From Terebella lapidaria (lineage: Eukaryota > Annelida > Polychaeta > Terebellida > Terebellidae), in contig OX424564.1 in NCBI GenBank assembly GCA_949152475.1, forward strand, positions 29,882,165 to 29,946,164: a stretch of DNA of 64,000 bases. Direction: 5' to 3'. The notes beneath the pieces are model-generated. The model saw only the letters and a list, made by a program, of their open reading frames with translations, was not told the origin of the DNA and made no database searches. Position 1 is the first letter of the stretch. Each line of letters opens with the position of its first letter. Positions 13,260 to 25,465 of the stretch are shown here, piece after piece. The position numbers were made by a program, and so were the translations under genes.

Positions 13260-13425
13260 GTTGTCCTTCTGAGTGAATGGGTTGTTTTGGATTGGCCTCT
13301 TTTTGCCAACACCCGGTGATACCAAGGTCATCACTGGAGCGTGACGCGCCATTTCATGCAAAATGTCTGGAACAAATTGTACTCTGATTCGTGGGTGCCT
13401 GGTCTTTAGGTTGATTCTGCTTGAT
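13260..13425 (-). CDS. Candidate exon (unit B) of an unrecognised gene
   Basis: Minus-strand frame with HPRIRVQFVPDILHEMARHA, then PVMTLVSPGVGKKRPIQNN; equivalent to 6,715-6,890 and 19,725-19,890. The frame continues beyond the conserved part (KDNKQYSMLG...), but that extension is not shared by A and C, so the exon end is uncertain. Confidence 0.35.
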
Positions 13426-14309
13426 GATTGATGGTTGTCATATTTTATGATAGTTTGTCACGCTTTCTGGTGAGGTATGCACGCACACATCCCATGGCGA
13501 CTAATGCATAATTATAAGGCATTAAGGTATTTGCCCACAGAGTGCCAACTTTGTGCAACCTCCGTGTGTGTTCGACTTGTGGAACACAACTGTTCCTTTT
13601 TATCTCCGGACCACATGATCTCCCCTTCCTTCGGGGATTTGGTGGTCGAACATTCGCTCCGAAATTGTCTGAACGATTATAGATGCTAGTATTTGGTTTA
13701 TATTCATAAATAACTCGTGATGTGTGTTCATGACAACATTCCCTTGTTAGATATCACCCCAATAATCACACAATAGACATTACATTATATTGAATTTGCA
13801 ATAATACCAACATCATGTAGTACCCCAATTCATCACAATCTGCGAATCTACAAAGTTATCATTTTCTGATGAGGTTGAAAAAGGTCATACGACGCCAACT
13901 AAAATGTCAGATGAGAAATAACTCATATCATTACTCATTGTACTCTGACATTATCACACGTCATACTGCTACATTAGATGGAGGGTGCCTATTCACAAAG
14001 ACATATATGTCCAATTGTCCATGGTGACAATCTTGGCCATAACGCTATGGAAATCTACAGTTGATTGTCAACAATATACCAGTGTACTGCTATTCCAATT
14101 TCTTTGATGATAAAGCGAATTTTATAATTGTATATTCATTGAACTACTAAAATGGAGCATGTGCCTCAATTTCGTTCTGGTCAACCTCCAAATGCATATT
14201 TTGAAATGCCTTAATATGACTGGCCTATTGAAGAAAGATTCGTCCCACTTGATGAACTTAAACTTGTTGGTGTAGTGAATGGCCCTACAAATGTATGGTA
14301 CATGTAAAC

Positions 14310-14407
14310 TAGCCCCAGCAGTGGCTCTCTCCAACCTAGGAGTCGGTGGGGGCTCTCCCAACAGCCCCCAACGATTTCGAGGTTGGAGATAGCCAATGCT
14401 GGGGCTA
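14310..14407. mobile_element. 98-bp palindromic MITE with 9-bp target duplication
   Basis: Terminal inverted repeats TAGCCCCAGCAGTGGCTCTC and TAGCCCCAGCATTGGCTATC (read inward from the two ends) span nearly the whole element. It is flanked by exact copies of CATGTAAAC at 14,301-14,309 and 14,408-14,416. Units A and C lack it. A 9-bp duplication fits a Mutator-like origin; family assignment is inference. Confidence 0.85.
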
Positions 14408-15186
14408 CATGTAAACAATTACAATTACCTTGCAAATCACGATGTCCTCCCATTTTGCTGTTTACAAACCCCATTATTACTGATTGGACATCCGGACAAC
14501 TAAATAGTTATGTATCTGATTAATGGATATGGAACTAATACCCAAGTATCAGGCACTCGGGGCGAACAAAACCAATGTTGTGATATTATACATATACCAG
14601 GCATACCTATAATGCATGTCAAGCAGATGAGTGTCTGTAAAACACTGTCTGTCCCTGATGACACAAGTCAGGTCTTGGAATGAGTTATTTTCTGTCCGAC
14701 TTAGGTTTCCTTGCAACTGTTATTCGCATTGTTTATATTCTATACCATCCAATATTTTTGCACTAGTGGCATTAGGTCGATTCGTACATTCACCAGACCT
14801 GAATCTGAGGAAGGGATGGACTAATGTGCTGGTTATGAGATAGTTGCATTTCGTTGATTAATTGTTTGCTCCAACACCTTTGAATGCATGTGTTTAGGGG
14901 ATGGGAGAGGGTAGTTTGTTTTATTCCAGTTGAACCAATCGAACTGCTGAAGCAACCAGGTGGCTTCATTCGTTGATTTCTTTAGCTTCCAGAAATACCA
15001 AGATGTGACAATTTCTTGTTATTTGTCCCATTTCATCACAGATGCATCACTTCTGCACGGTGATATTCGTAATAACCAATGTATTGAGCACAATAAAATT
15101 TCTTTAATTTTCTGCCACCCTTATTACACAAACAGGATAAGTACATAAATGGTTCAGTAGACTTGTTGTGTCATTTTCCTACTTAC

Positions 15187-15273
15187 AATCTCCCTCACAA
15201 GTTTGTTTGGTTCACTTTCGACCGGATGCCCAGTCAGTAATTTGTCATCTTTGTCTGGTACTTCATCAGCTTG
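15187..15273 (-). pseudogene. Broken copy (unit B) of the 112-bp candidate exon
   Basis: Same position and donor as the unit A and C exons, but 24 bp are missing inside (between GATGAC and AAATTACTG on the coding strand) and one further base is lost near the start, so the frame is broken. Unit B therefore cannot encode the same product, while A and C could. Confidence 0.5.
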
Positions 15274-15686
15274 CTTACGTGAAATATGCACGCACATACC
15301 CTGCTATAGGCCTTTAGCGCCTGGTGAACGGTATCCATTTATGCATAAAAATGGCTGTCTGAACACTTTCATGTTTGCGTATCCTTTGTGTCTCTGTCAT
15401 TCTTATCAAGAGCTTGCTAGTCTCGATACACCTGACTTCACATTGTCTGGGGTCGATGAGGATTTTGGATCTCAGGTTTGGTTCATCAAACTGGTCTTGC
15501 TTAGCTGTACTGTGTTCGATATTATTGACGTTATTTTCTTGTGGAATAAATCCTTGCTAAATATCTCGAAAATGTTTCATTATGCACAAGATTTGCAATA
15601 ATACCAACAACTTCAGTTCATGTGGCGATTACATTTGAACAAAATCCACTGCAAGTTATTTTTTATTATGGTGAAAAAGATCTTAC

Positions 15687-15732
15687 CATGCTGAAATAAA
15701 TATCAAATAACTGACGCCATGGCATTGGTATT
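15687..15732 (-). CDS. Candidate 46-bp microexon (unit B)
   Basis: Encodes IPMPWRQLFDIYFSM on the minus strand, with acceptor and GTAAGATC donor kept. It is the counterpart of 9,104-9,149. Confidence 0.35.
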
Positions 15733-17939
15733 CTTATCAAACACCAATATGTTTTATACAATGTGATATATTTCATAAAAATATAAAAATGCGCCTTCAT
15801 TACATTCAAGGCAACCTCCATAACAAATACCATGCAATAATTCCTCACTGTGGTTGACTAATTCTAACGAATAGTTATTTGCACTTTTCATGAGCTTATG
15901 TACATGTCTCTTAGTGATCACTGCAGAACATAATGCTTGCCTAAATATTTGCCTATCTGACTAATGACGACATCATTGTACGGTGTAAAATGGTAATATG
16001 TTGTGGGATGGGCGTAAAATTAACAAATAACACAGGAGTGCTCGTTAAGCAGAAGAATTGCAGACACACTCTTTGCCTCTGTTGACGCCAGTGGGGTTTC
16101 CAATAGAGCTGATTTTGACTTTGTTTTTCTGTTCATATGGTCATTCACCGAAGTACATTTAGGTCAGATTGCACATGTCAGTTTTTGGAAAAGTTGAGCC
16201 TTTTACACATTAACAAAATTGCACTTTGTTGTCACTTTTTAAAGTTACACTTAAACAAGTGACCGCAAAGTAGAACTTTCACAGAGTGTAGCTTGGAATG
16301 CACATGTTCACATTGGATCCACATTTTGTTTAGTGAGCATCGGAGTGTTACATTTACCGCACTCGAATCTTAACAAGGGTTACTTGGACATGGTTACTTG
16401 GACGGGAATAAAAGGTTTGACATTTATATAGTGGAATAATATATTGTCCTTGGATTTTGAAATATGTCGCAGATCTTGGTTCTAGGATTGCTATTGGTAG
16501 GCGATTTACTTTGCTTCCATAAATATCGAGATGTCATGATTTTATCCTATTATATCATATAAACATTGCCACTGTTTGGTGACAGTCTTGTTCACGAGTA
16601 TCCTATAACTGACCGATCCCGATCCCGTTTCTAATTCAAAGGTTATCCATTTCAGGTTTAATGCCAGCGTTATCCGATTCTTAAGGTAATAGGTCGCTAT
16701 ATACACATCATGTGTTTGAGTATAATGAAATGATGTATGCAAATCTGTATGCGATTGATGCAAACGTTCTTTGATTCGTTACCATTCATTGGTCTATAGA
16801 GTATCTAGGTCAATACAACAATCAAAGAGAATGCAATGTTGTTGTTATTATTCACGAAAAACTAACCATAAATTATTCTCATAGATGATCATGACTCCCT
16901 TAAATCTCCTCACTCCCGATACTTCCTACGAACGAGCAAAACTTCAATTTCAGCCCAGAAGACGTGGTGTCAAGCACAGGTTGCTAGAAATTTATTGCAC
17001 GGACAAAATGAAAATTAACTCAAAGGTCTACTACATGTATGTGTGGGAGTTGCAATTGGTAACTCTATCGATATATTATGAATACCACAAAAATAAACAA
17101 TAGTACCCTTAATTACGTTTTCGAACATGAACCAGAAAAAACTGAAATAGTGCGTAAACGTGCAAATGCAAATAGAAAATTTGGGAAAACAATTTCATTC
17201 ATGTCGTTCCCAATGACAATATTATAGTGTTCGATTTCTTCTAAGGATAAAACAGCCTCCAGGTTTGGTGAATCAACATTTTAATATTCGTAGCATTGTT
17301 GATATATTAGTATTCAATGATGTTGAGAAAAGGCTGACACCGTTACTACCCCTGCAAAATAATATCATCAATTATTTCCTTAACACAAAGAGTCATAAAT
17401 CAGGAATTCGGATTAGAATGATCGACTTCAGCTATATGAATAACTCATAAATAACCCACTTTCCCGGAAACATTTTTACAGTTTATAGCTTAGGAGAACT
17501 ATTACCCCTGGCTGAGGAGATGTTAGCATCCCATTTGCCGGTGTTAGTCGGCCATTAGTCCTGGATAATTACACATGTGAAGACGTAGCATCTATGCAGC
17601 TGCACACAAATTCGAAACAATATATCAATATTGTGTTAAGAATATCGAAAAGACTTTAATATCTGCAGTGTTTTTAACTAGATGCTTCCGGTCGCCTACG
17701 ACGCTTGGGTGTATCCCCCGTAGCACTATCATTCCTTTTGCCCCAAATATATTACATGTACTAATAAGTGTGAAAAACTAGAACAAGGGATAGAGAAGAT
17801 TACCAGAGAAATGTAAAATCTTACGCCACAACTGTTCTTTTTTCCCACCAAAATTGCTGCATTAATCTTTCAAGGTTATTGAAGGGCGATTTCAAGATCA
17901 CCACTGAAACCATTGCATATGAATGTCCATTTCGACATG

Positions 17940-18340
17940 TTCGATAACAAAAACGAAATCACAGCCAGATCAAACTTTTCACCTAAAATTATATTTCAAC
18001 TCAGGATTTTTGACATACTTGGTTCCAAGTTGAAATTATAAGTAAAAATTGACCAAAACTGCATTTCAAGATCATGAAATTGGAGCCAGATCGAACTTTT
18101 CACCATAAGTTATATATCAACTCATAATATGTGACAAACTTGTTTTCAAGTTGAAATTCAAAGTAAAAGTTGACCAAAACTGCATTTCAAGATGACGAAA
18201 TTGGAGCCAGATTGAACTTTTTACTATAAGTTATATTTTGACTCATAATATGTATCAAACGTGGTTTCAAGTTGAAATTCAGAGTAAAAGTTGACCAAAA
18301 CTGCATTTCAAGATGATGAAATTCGAGCCAGATCAATGTT
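17940..18340. repeat. 121-bp tandem repeat, about 3.3 copies
   Basis: The word GAGCCAGAT (AGCCAGAT in the first copy) recurs at about 17,963, 18,084, 18,205 and 18,326, i.e. every 121 bp, with TTGACCAAAACTGCATTTCAAGAT ahead of the later copies (unit shown only in part). It lies in the spacer between units B and C, where unit C lacks its expected first kilobase. Confidence 0.85.
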
Positions 18341-18349
18341 TTAGTAAAA

Positions 18350-18625
18350 ATAATGTTAACTTATTCAGTTACACCCAGATATCTCTACTGGACAAAATCT
18401 TTACCTTGTTGAGCTCAATAATAAATGTTTCTCGTCTTAACTATTATTATTGATATCAATGATAGATTTAACTAGCAAAAATAATGTTAACTTATTTGGT
18501 TACAGCCATAAAATCTCTACTGGACAGAACCTTTACCTTGTTGAGCCCAATAATAAATATTTTTTGTCTTAACTATTTTTATTGTGGTCAATAATAGACT
18601 TAACTAGTAAAATTAAGGTAACTTA
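18350..18625. repeat. 131-bp tandem repeat, about 2 copies
   Basis: TAATGTTAACTTATT begins at 18,351 and again at 18,482, followed each time by ATCTCTACTGGACA and TTTACCTTGTTGAGC. A partial third copy starts near 18,610. It directly abuts the 121-bp array. Confidence 0.8.
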
Positions 18626-18829
18626 TTCGATAATATCGATCTGTTTTCACTAAAAACATCAGTTCTCTATTCTGAACAAGAATCCAGTGCTATTTGTTTT
18701 CCTAGTACAGGGTATTGGATTGATCACAGATGTTCAAGTCGACATTTTAATGGTCGTAATAAGTTAGTCCGTTAACTAGTTAATATTTATTCGATCATTC
18801 TGAAAAACGATAGGTTTCGTGTGAGGGCC

Positions 18830-19170
18830 TTTCTCTTCGAGTCTGTGCGATTTCAACATCATTCATTGAAAACTCCCACCCGTAGAGCGTTCACAAGCCA
18901 TGTGTGTTAAACAGGCTAATTCGAGAACAAAATGTGTCGCCAATCGGCCAATTTGGTTGCTATGGCAACCAAAATCGATTGGTGTCGGGATCTTACCATA
19001 AGACGTGTCTGCATGAAAAATTATTAGAATCGGATAAGATTTGCAACCTGTAGCGCGTTCACAAGAAAGTGTCTGCGGACGCGGGCGCGGACGCGGACGC
19101 GGCGGCGGCGCGACGATCGTAAATCCATAGTATCCTCCGAACTTTGTTCGGGGGATACAATAAGTTTAAT
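18830..19170. repeat. GC-rich interspersed repeat with (GCGGAC)n core
   Basis: Contains two related phrases, CACCCGTAGAGCGTTCACAA and GCAACCTGTAGCGCGTTCAC, a simple-sequence core (GGACGCGGGCGCGGACGCGG, 19,077-19,096, running on into GGCGGCGGCGCG), and the end phrase ACTTTGTTCGGGGGATACAA. It looks like a transposon-derived repeat; class not determined. Confidence 0.5.
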
Positions 19171-19399
19171 GGGATGTACCGAATTTTATCGCAAATTCGC
19201 GAAACCAACACCAGCTGCTATTTTTTTTACAAAATTTGACAACGCATTTTTCTCTTAAACTCGCTGTATAACTATGCTGAATTTAAGAGAGTCGTCTGGC
19301 GAAGTCGGAAGACAGGAGATACATATCGTGAGGTCAGGAATGATGCCAGAGAAAATACCAATATATCGAGCAAATACCCTGCCTTTGTGTAAGATTGGG

Positions 19400-19524
19400 G
19401 GCCCAAGTATCATATTCTGCGCCTTCCCCTATATTCATTAAAGATTAAATAGGTGCGAGACGGATTAAATGGTACGTTTTCAGTGGACGAGTAGTATTAA
19501 GGAGCAGTGTACGGTACTTGGGCC
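19400..19524. mobile_element. 125-bp hAT-type MITE, copy 1
   Basis: Begins GGCCCAAGTATCATATTCTG and ends with the complement (GTACTTGGGCC). It is flanked by exact 8-bp duplications AGATTGGG at 19,392-19,399 and 19,525-19,532. Units A and B show the uninterrupted site. An 8-bp duplication is typical of hAT elements. A second copy lies at 39,929-40,055. No coding capacity. Confidence 0.9.
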
Positions 19525-19724
19525 AGATTGGGCAATAAAGTGAGAGCCAGTGAGTGACCGACCCTTGAACTGAAACATGTTTTGACAGCGAACATCCTAC
19601 GCTTCACTGACTTGTTATTGGATAATCCTGTATAAATAACACATGATGGGTTACAGGAAGTGATGAAACGTACATTCGTGTAACTCCCTGCAAGGCCGAA
19701 AAAATTACCAAGCATTCAGGATTG

Positions 19725-19890
19725 TCTGAGGTCATTTTTGAATGGATTGTTTTGGATTGGCCTCTTTTTCCCAAAGCCCAGTGATATGAAGGACACCACG
19801 GGAGCATGATGCGCCAATCCATGCCAAATGTCAGGAACAAACTGTATTCTTATCCGTGGATGCCCGGTCTTTAGGTTGATTCTGCTTGAT
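19725..19890 (-). CDS. Candidate exon (unit C) of an unrecognised gene
   Basis: Minus-strand frame INLKTGHPRIRIQFVPDIWH, then GLAHHAPVVSFISLGFGKKR, in the same place and frame as in units A and B. The W in DIWH is shared with segments P1/P2 (DIWHKWTRHAPVV), linking the two sets of copies. No family recognised. Confidence 0.35.
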
Positions 19891-20481
19891 GATTGATGCT
19901 TGTCTCATTTTATGATAGCTTGTCGCGCTTTCTGGTGATGTATGCATGCACACATCCCATGGCGACTAAAGCATAGTTGTAAGGCATTAAGGTATTTGCG
20001 CACATAGAGTGCCAGCCTTGTGAAACCTCCGTGACTGTTTCACTTGTGGAAACGACTCTTAACTATATCTCTGAACCACATCATATCACCTTCCAGTGGG
20101 TCAAACATTCGCTCATATACTGTCTGGCTGATTTTAGATGCTAGTATTTGGTTTATACTCATAAATAACTCGTAATTTATGTTCATGGTAACAGTCCCTT
20201 GTTAGATATCATCCCGATCATCACACAATGGACATTACATTATATTGAATTTGCAATAATACCAACATCATGTAGCACCCCCAATTCATCACACTATACA
20301 AATCTACAAAGTTATTATTTTATGATGAGGTTGGGAAAATGTCATACCACGCCAACTAAAATGTCAGATGGAAAATCACTCATTTCACTACTCATTGTAT
20401 TCTGACATGATCACACGATTTATGGCTACTTCAGAGAGAGGGTGCCTATTCACAAAGACATGTCGATGGTGACATTCTTGG

Positions 20482-20690
20482 AATAGACGTGGACTCAATA
20501 CCCAGTATTAAGTATTCCGAGCAAACAAAATAGGGTCCGTTATACAATCTCATAGTCCGGGGACAGAAAGTCATATCAGGCATACGAAGTGAGAGAAAAC
20601 AAAAATGACAGGGAAACTCATGAACCCCCCAAAAATGGCCATTAGGAGGTGAAATCCTAGTGGAAAGTTGATTCCAACTTTTCATGGAAA
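20482..20690 (-). mobile_element. Tail-only Penelope-like fragment
   Basis: Read on the minus strand, this matches the 3' untranslated tail of the Penelope-like element at 60,390-60,568: TCACCTCCTAATGGCCATTT, ATGAGTTTCCCTGTCATTTT, GGTCCGTTATCC-like, CCACGTCTATTC. Unit A has the empty site at about 7,510-7,520 (GACATTCTTGGAAAGTTGG). It is therefore a severely 5'-truncated insertion that landed after the A/C duplication. A short duplication of TGGAAAGTTG lies at its right edge. Confidence 0.85.
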
Positions 20691-21308
20691 GTTGGAATCT
20701 ATAATTGATTGTCAACGAAATAGCAGTGTATTACTAAACCATTCTATTTGAGACGAATTATCCTGTTTTATAATAGTATAGTTTATTGAAGTACAAAAAT
20801 GGAGCACGTGCCTCAATTTCTTTCTGGCCAACCTGCAAATCATAAATTTGAAATGCCCTAAAATGACTGGCTTATTCAAGAAAGATTCGTCACAATGATT
20901 GAACTTCAACACATTAGTGTAGTAAACTGCCCTACAAGTATATAATACACCACCAGTCCTTAATCTGGAAAACAAATATATCGTTTCTAATGAGGAAATG
21001 CTTTGCAAATCAAGATGTCCTCCCTTTTCGCATTTTACAAACCTCATCATCGACTGTCTGGACGTCCGGACGACTAAATATAAGTTTTGTATCTGATTAA
21101 TCAATAGAGAACCAATACACATATATCAAGCACTCCGAGAGAAGAAATAGATGTGGGATTGTGATATAATGTGCAAATCAGGCATGATGCCAAGCAGACA
21201 AATGTCTGTGACACACTTGTGTGCCGGATGACACAAGTCAGGTCTTGGAATGAGTTATTTTCTGTCCGACTTCGTTTTCATTGCAACTGTTATCCACATT
21301 GTTTCATG

Positions 21309-21400
21309 AGATAAGATAAGATAAGATAAAACTTTATTTAATGTCGGGGTATAATAAAACAAATAACAATAGCACTTGTGGTGCTATTCAGTTCGTTGGT
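21309..21400 (-). mobile_element. Truncated retroposon end with (GATAA)n tail
   Basis: Unit C has GATAAGATAAGATAAAACTT followed by TATTTAATGTCGGGGTATAATAAAAC, in place of the sequence found in A (8,110-8,230). On the minus strand this reads as a short 3' end finishing in (TTATC)n, a tail form seen in several LINE and SINE families. The body is too short to classify. Confidence 0.55.
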
Positions 21401-21726
21401 TAGTTGTTCGCCCTTGCACTTTTGAATGCCCGTGATTTAGGGATGGGAGATGGGGGATAGGTTTTATTTCGGTTGGACAAATCAAACTGCAGAAGTAACC
21501 AGGTGGCTTTATTTTCTGATTTCTCAGGTTCTAGAAATACAAGATGCAACAGTCTGTTTTTTGTTCCATTTTATATCACAGATGCATCACTTCTGCACAG
21601 TGATATTCGTATTAACCAATGTATTCAACTTGCTACAATTTCTTTAATTTTCTGCCACCCTTATTATACAAATAGGATAAGTACGTAAATGGTTCAGTAA
21701 ACTTGATGTGTCATTTTGCAACTTAC

Positions 21727-21838
21727 AATCTTCCTTACAAGCTCGTTTGGTTCACATTCGACTGGATGCCCAGTCAATAATTTGATTCTCCAGATGATTG
21801 ATGAATCGTCATCTTTGTTTGGTACTTCGTTCAGCTTG
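21727..21838 (-). CDS. Candidate internal exon (unit C), 112 bp
   Basis: Reads KLNEVPNKDDDSSIIWRIKL, then LTGHPVECEPNELVRKI, between an acceptor (TTTCACATAAG) and a GTAAGTTGC donor. Same length and frame as 8,570-8,681. Only two residues differ, which suggests constraint or recent origin. Not recognised. Confidence 0.5.
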
Positions 21839-22248
21839 CTTATGTGAAATATGCACGCACATACCATGCGACAGACGATTAGCGCCTGCTGAACGGTATC
21901 CATTTATGAATAAAAATGGTTGTCTGAATACTTTCATGTTTGCGTATCCTTTGTGTCTCTGTCATTTTTTATCAAGAGCTTGCTAGTCTACCTGACTTCA
22001 CATCGTCTGGGGTCGATGAGGAGTTTGGATCTCAGGTTTGGTTCATCAAGCTGGTCTTGATTAGCTGTACTGTGTTCGGTATTATTGACGTTCTTTTCTT
22101 AAGGAATAAATCCTTGCTAAATAACTCGAAAATGTTTCATTATACACAAGATTTGCAATAATACCAACAATTGCATCTCGTGTGGTGCCTACATCTGGAC
22201 GGAATCGAATGCAAAGTTATTTTTCATTATGATGAAAAAAGATCTTAC

Positions 22249-22294
22249 CACGCCGAAACAAATATCAAATAACTCACGCCATGGCATTGGCATT
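22249..22294 (-). CDS. Candidate 46-bp microexon (unit C)
   Basis: Encodes MPMPWRELFDICFGV on the minus strand with acceptor (TTTGCTAAG) and GTAAGATC donor intact; counterpart of the exons in A and B. Confidence 0.38.
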
Positions 22295-24345
22295 CTTAGC
22301 AAACGCCAATTTGGTTTATACAATGTGATATATCTTATGAATAAGTATGGAAAATGCGCCTACATTACATTCTGGGCAATCTACATAATGGATACCATGC
22401 AATAATTCCTCACTATGGCTGCCTCATTAAAAAAATTGTTATTCACACTTTTCATGAGCCCATATATGTCTCTTGAATCATCGTGAAAGTAGTAATCACT
22501 GCAGAACAAAATGCTTATCTGACTAATGACTAATGACGATTGCACGGTATAAAATAGGGATGTGCTGTGGGATGGGCATGAAATGTACAAATAAAGTATG
22601 AGCGTTCGTTAAGCAGAGGAAAGGCAGACATACTCTTTGCCTCTGTTGACGCCAGTGAGGTTTCCAATAGAGTTGATTGTTTGAACGAAGTGCATGGAGA
22701 CTAGACTTCACATGTCGTACTTTAGAAAACTATGTTACATTTCAACAAGTGAACGCAAAATGGACTTTCACAGAGTGTAGCTGAAATTTCATGCTTGAAT
22801 TTTAGCAAGGCAGGGTTACTTTGACGGGAATGAAAGTTCTGAGATTCATATGGTGGAATAGTGCATTGTGGATAGTAAATTATAAAATATGTTGCATATT
22901 TTCGTTCTCAGCAATGCTAGCGACAGGCGGAACTATTTGTCGATTTCTTTTTCACCAGAGTCGTGATACTTTTATTCTATTATCGTACAAATGCATTGCA
23001 TAGTAGCATAGTGTAACGTTATTCAAATTGGCGCATCCCTCATCTCATTCAAAGTCGTTATATGCACATCATGTGGCTGAGTCATATAAAATGATGTATG
23101 CGAATCTATATGCGAATTCTGCGAGCGTTTGTAACGTTTGTTAGCGTTTGTTAGCATTCATTAGTCCAGACAGTATCTAGGTCAATACAACATTAAAAAG
23201 TAAGTAATGTTGTTGTTACATTTCACGAAAAGCTAACCATATTTTCGGAGACTGCAATGACTTCACTCCCGATACTTCAAAAATCAATTTCAGTCCTAGC
23301 AGAGGTTGTTAAAAATTGATTGAATGGACAAAATGAAAATCAATTCAAATGTCCACTATGTAGGAGATGCCGATAATAACATTGCCACAAAAATAAACAA
23401 TAGTACTTGGTAGGTAGCTTTTTTTACATGAAGTGGTCCAATTGAAGCAGTATGTAACGTTCAAATACAATAAAACAGCCTTTTGGGGGAAAATGATTTA
23501 TGGTTTATCCCATAAACACTATTCCCAACATATAGTGTTCGATGTCTTGTAAGGCTCAAGCTGCGTCCAGGTTTCGTGATTAAATATTTATATATTTTAG
23601 CACTGTTGATGGAGACAAGTCTGAGTCTGACATTGCTACTACCCCTGCAATATAATATCATCAATTATTTTCGTCAGACAAAGAAGATTCATAACTCAGA
23701 TTAAATCGATCAAGCAAAAAGAGCATTTGAGCTATATGAATAACTCATAAATAACCCACTTTTCCCGTATACATGTTTACAGTTCATAGCTTGGGAGAAT
23801 TATTACCCCTGTTTGTGGAAATGTTAAGAGTTCCATGCACTGGGGCTAGTCGGTCATTATCCTGGATAATTACACCCGTAAACCACTAACATTTCTACAG
23901 CTGCCCACAAATTCAGAACGACAGGGCAATAAAACAAAAGATTATCAGTCTTGTCTTCCTCTCCGCGTCCATTTGTCCGACCTGATCTTTACAAGCTACA
24001 ATGAATCGTTTCCATGGTGCACCTGGGCATTACCTTCGTATAACATACCGAACACAATAATTGTGATAACTGACTAAATCATTACATGAAGGAGATATCC
24101 CGGGTTATCCATACCCGATAAACACACATCTCTGTCCTATCCAGTTGGGTTGTACCGACTGCAGCTTCGCTAATACAGCCAGATTACCGACGAGTGCCAC
24201 ACCGGACATTCCGCGAAACAAAGTAGTTCCGTGTCTGACTAATGAAGATGTATTCGTTGTGGTATATGGTAAATGGTATATTTAGCGAAGATACAGATAT
24301 AAAATACATTATATACACACGCCTGCATTCCCTTTTCAACACATG

Positions 24346-25340
24346 TGTTCTTTGAATGTATTGCATTGTTCTTCGATTCTTTAATTAAGTTTTACTTGAA
24401 ATGAATCAGCTCCAAATATAAAACAAGGCTAGAGGAGTTAGAGTTAAACAGGTTTTGATGTTAAGCAAGTTTCGATGACCTGGGTGTTATTTTTGACAAC
24501 GGTTCTCATCGGCATTATCTCTCACGACGCGCCAGAACAATCAAAGTACCCAGAATATTCAAGCAACAGAAGAATACCAACGTCTTTCAACGTTGACATC
24601 GCCAAAATGACTCACTATATCATTGTATATGACAGTAACGAATATCTATGACAAATATCTACCACAAGGTCCGTGAATACAAGATAAAAGGAATTCTCAA
24701 AGTTAGTTATTTTCTATGATGATTATGACATGTTGTCAATAATATTTAAGTCCACGTGACTCGTGCATTTCGTATTTGATTCACTCAAAGCAGTTACATT
24801 ATATCGGGTCCAATAAATTACTGTAATATGAAGTCCGGGACTTTGGTAGATCATTTTTCTTGCCTTCATGGAAAGTTATCTTCCGTCCCTGACATACCTT
24901 GTCATATCATAACAAAACAAAACGGGTTCAGGAAAACATTCGAGTGGTATGCAATAATGCTACATTGCACTTCCAGCTCATGGGAAATACAGGCAGGTAA
25001 ATATTTAAAACATTGCTACTAGCATGTGAATGTATTTTTAAATACAATCTACACGCCGTTTTAGAGCTGAGTCCAGGCATCGAACTAGCTTGCTGAATAG
25101 TTTTTAAAAGACGAACTACACTGTGAAATTGGACGTGCAATAATTATCAGTATATGATATAGCTGACCGTTAAAAACAGATCCATCATATGTATGTGGCA
25201 CGACATACTTGAATTATTCAATTAGCGGGGCAGACGAGAATTTGTCTACTGTCAAATTGAAACAACGCACTTTGAAGACAAGCCATGTATGTTTCTAACG
25301 ATACTAGTGTGTCCTTTTTAGGTTACCGGCACATATGATC
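24346..25340. other. Interval with no supported feature
   Basis: Short frames only; no repeat copies or splice-bounded frames stood out on either strand. Confidence 0.5.
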
Positions 25341-25465
25341 TGATAACCTATTGGCATGGCGTTGCGTTTGTCGTCCGTCATCGTAGTCCATCCACATTTT
25401 TATCTTTAAAGTTTACGATTGGATCTTTCTGAAATTTTGCACAAAAATACTTAAAAATATTTCAA

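Larger units (their letters stand above)
11736..17625 (-). repeat. Tandem segmental unit B
   Basis: Second head-to-tail copy. It starts at the segment equivalent to 5,370 in unit A (GTAAATATATGTTCG) and runs to about 17,625, where similarity to A (near 11,335) stops. It lacks the last 400 bp present in A and C. Candidate exons survive unequally: the 46-bp microexon and the VPDILHEMARH frame are open, whereas the 112-bp exon is frameshifted. It contains two clean insertions (12,303-12,695 and 14,310-14,407). Confidence 0.75.
19335..24345 (-). repeat. Tandem segmental unit C
   Basis: Third copy. It begins inside the unit at the position equivalent to 6,460 in A, so the first kilobase is missing, and runs to the same end as A (CCTGCATTCCCTTTTCAAC). 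It keeps open versions of all three candidate exons. Three insertions absent from A mark it as an independent lineage: 19,400-19,524, about 20,482-20,690 and about 21,309-21,400. Confidence 0.75.
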
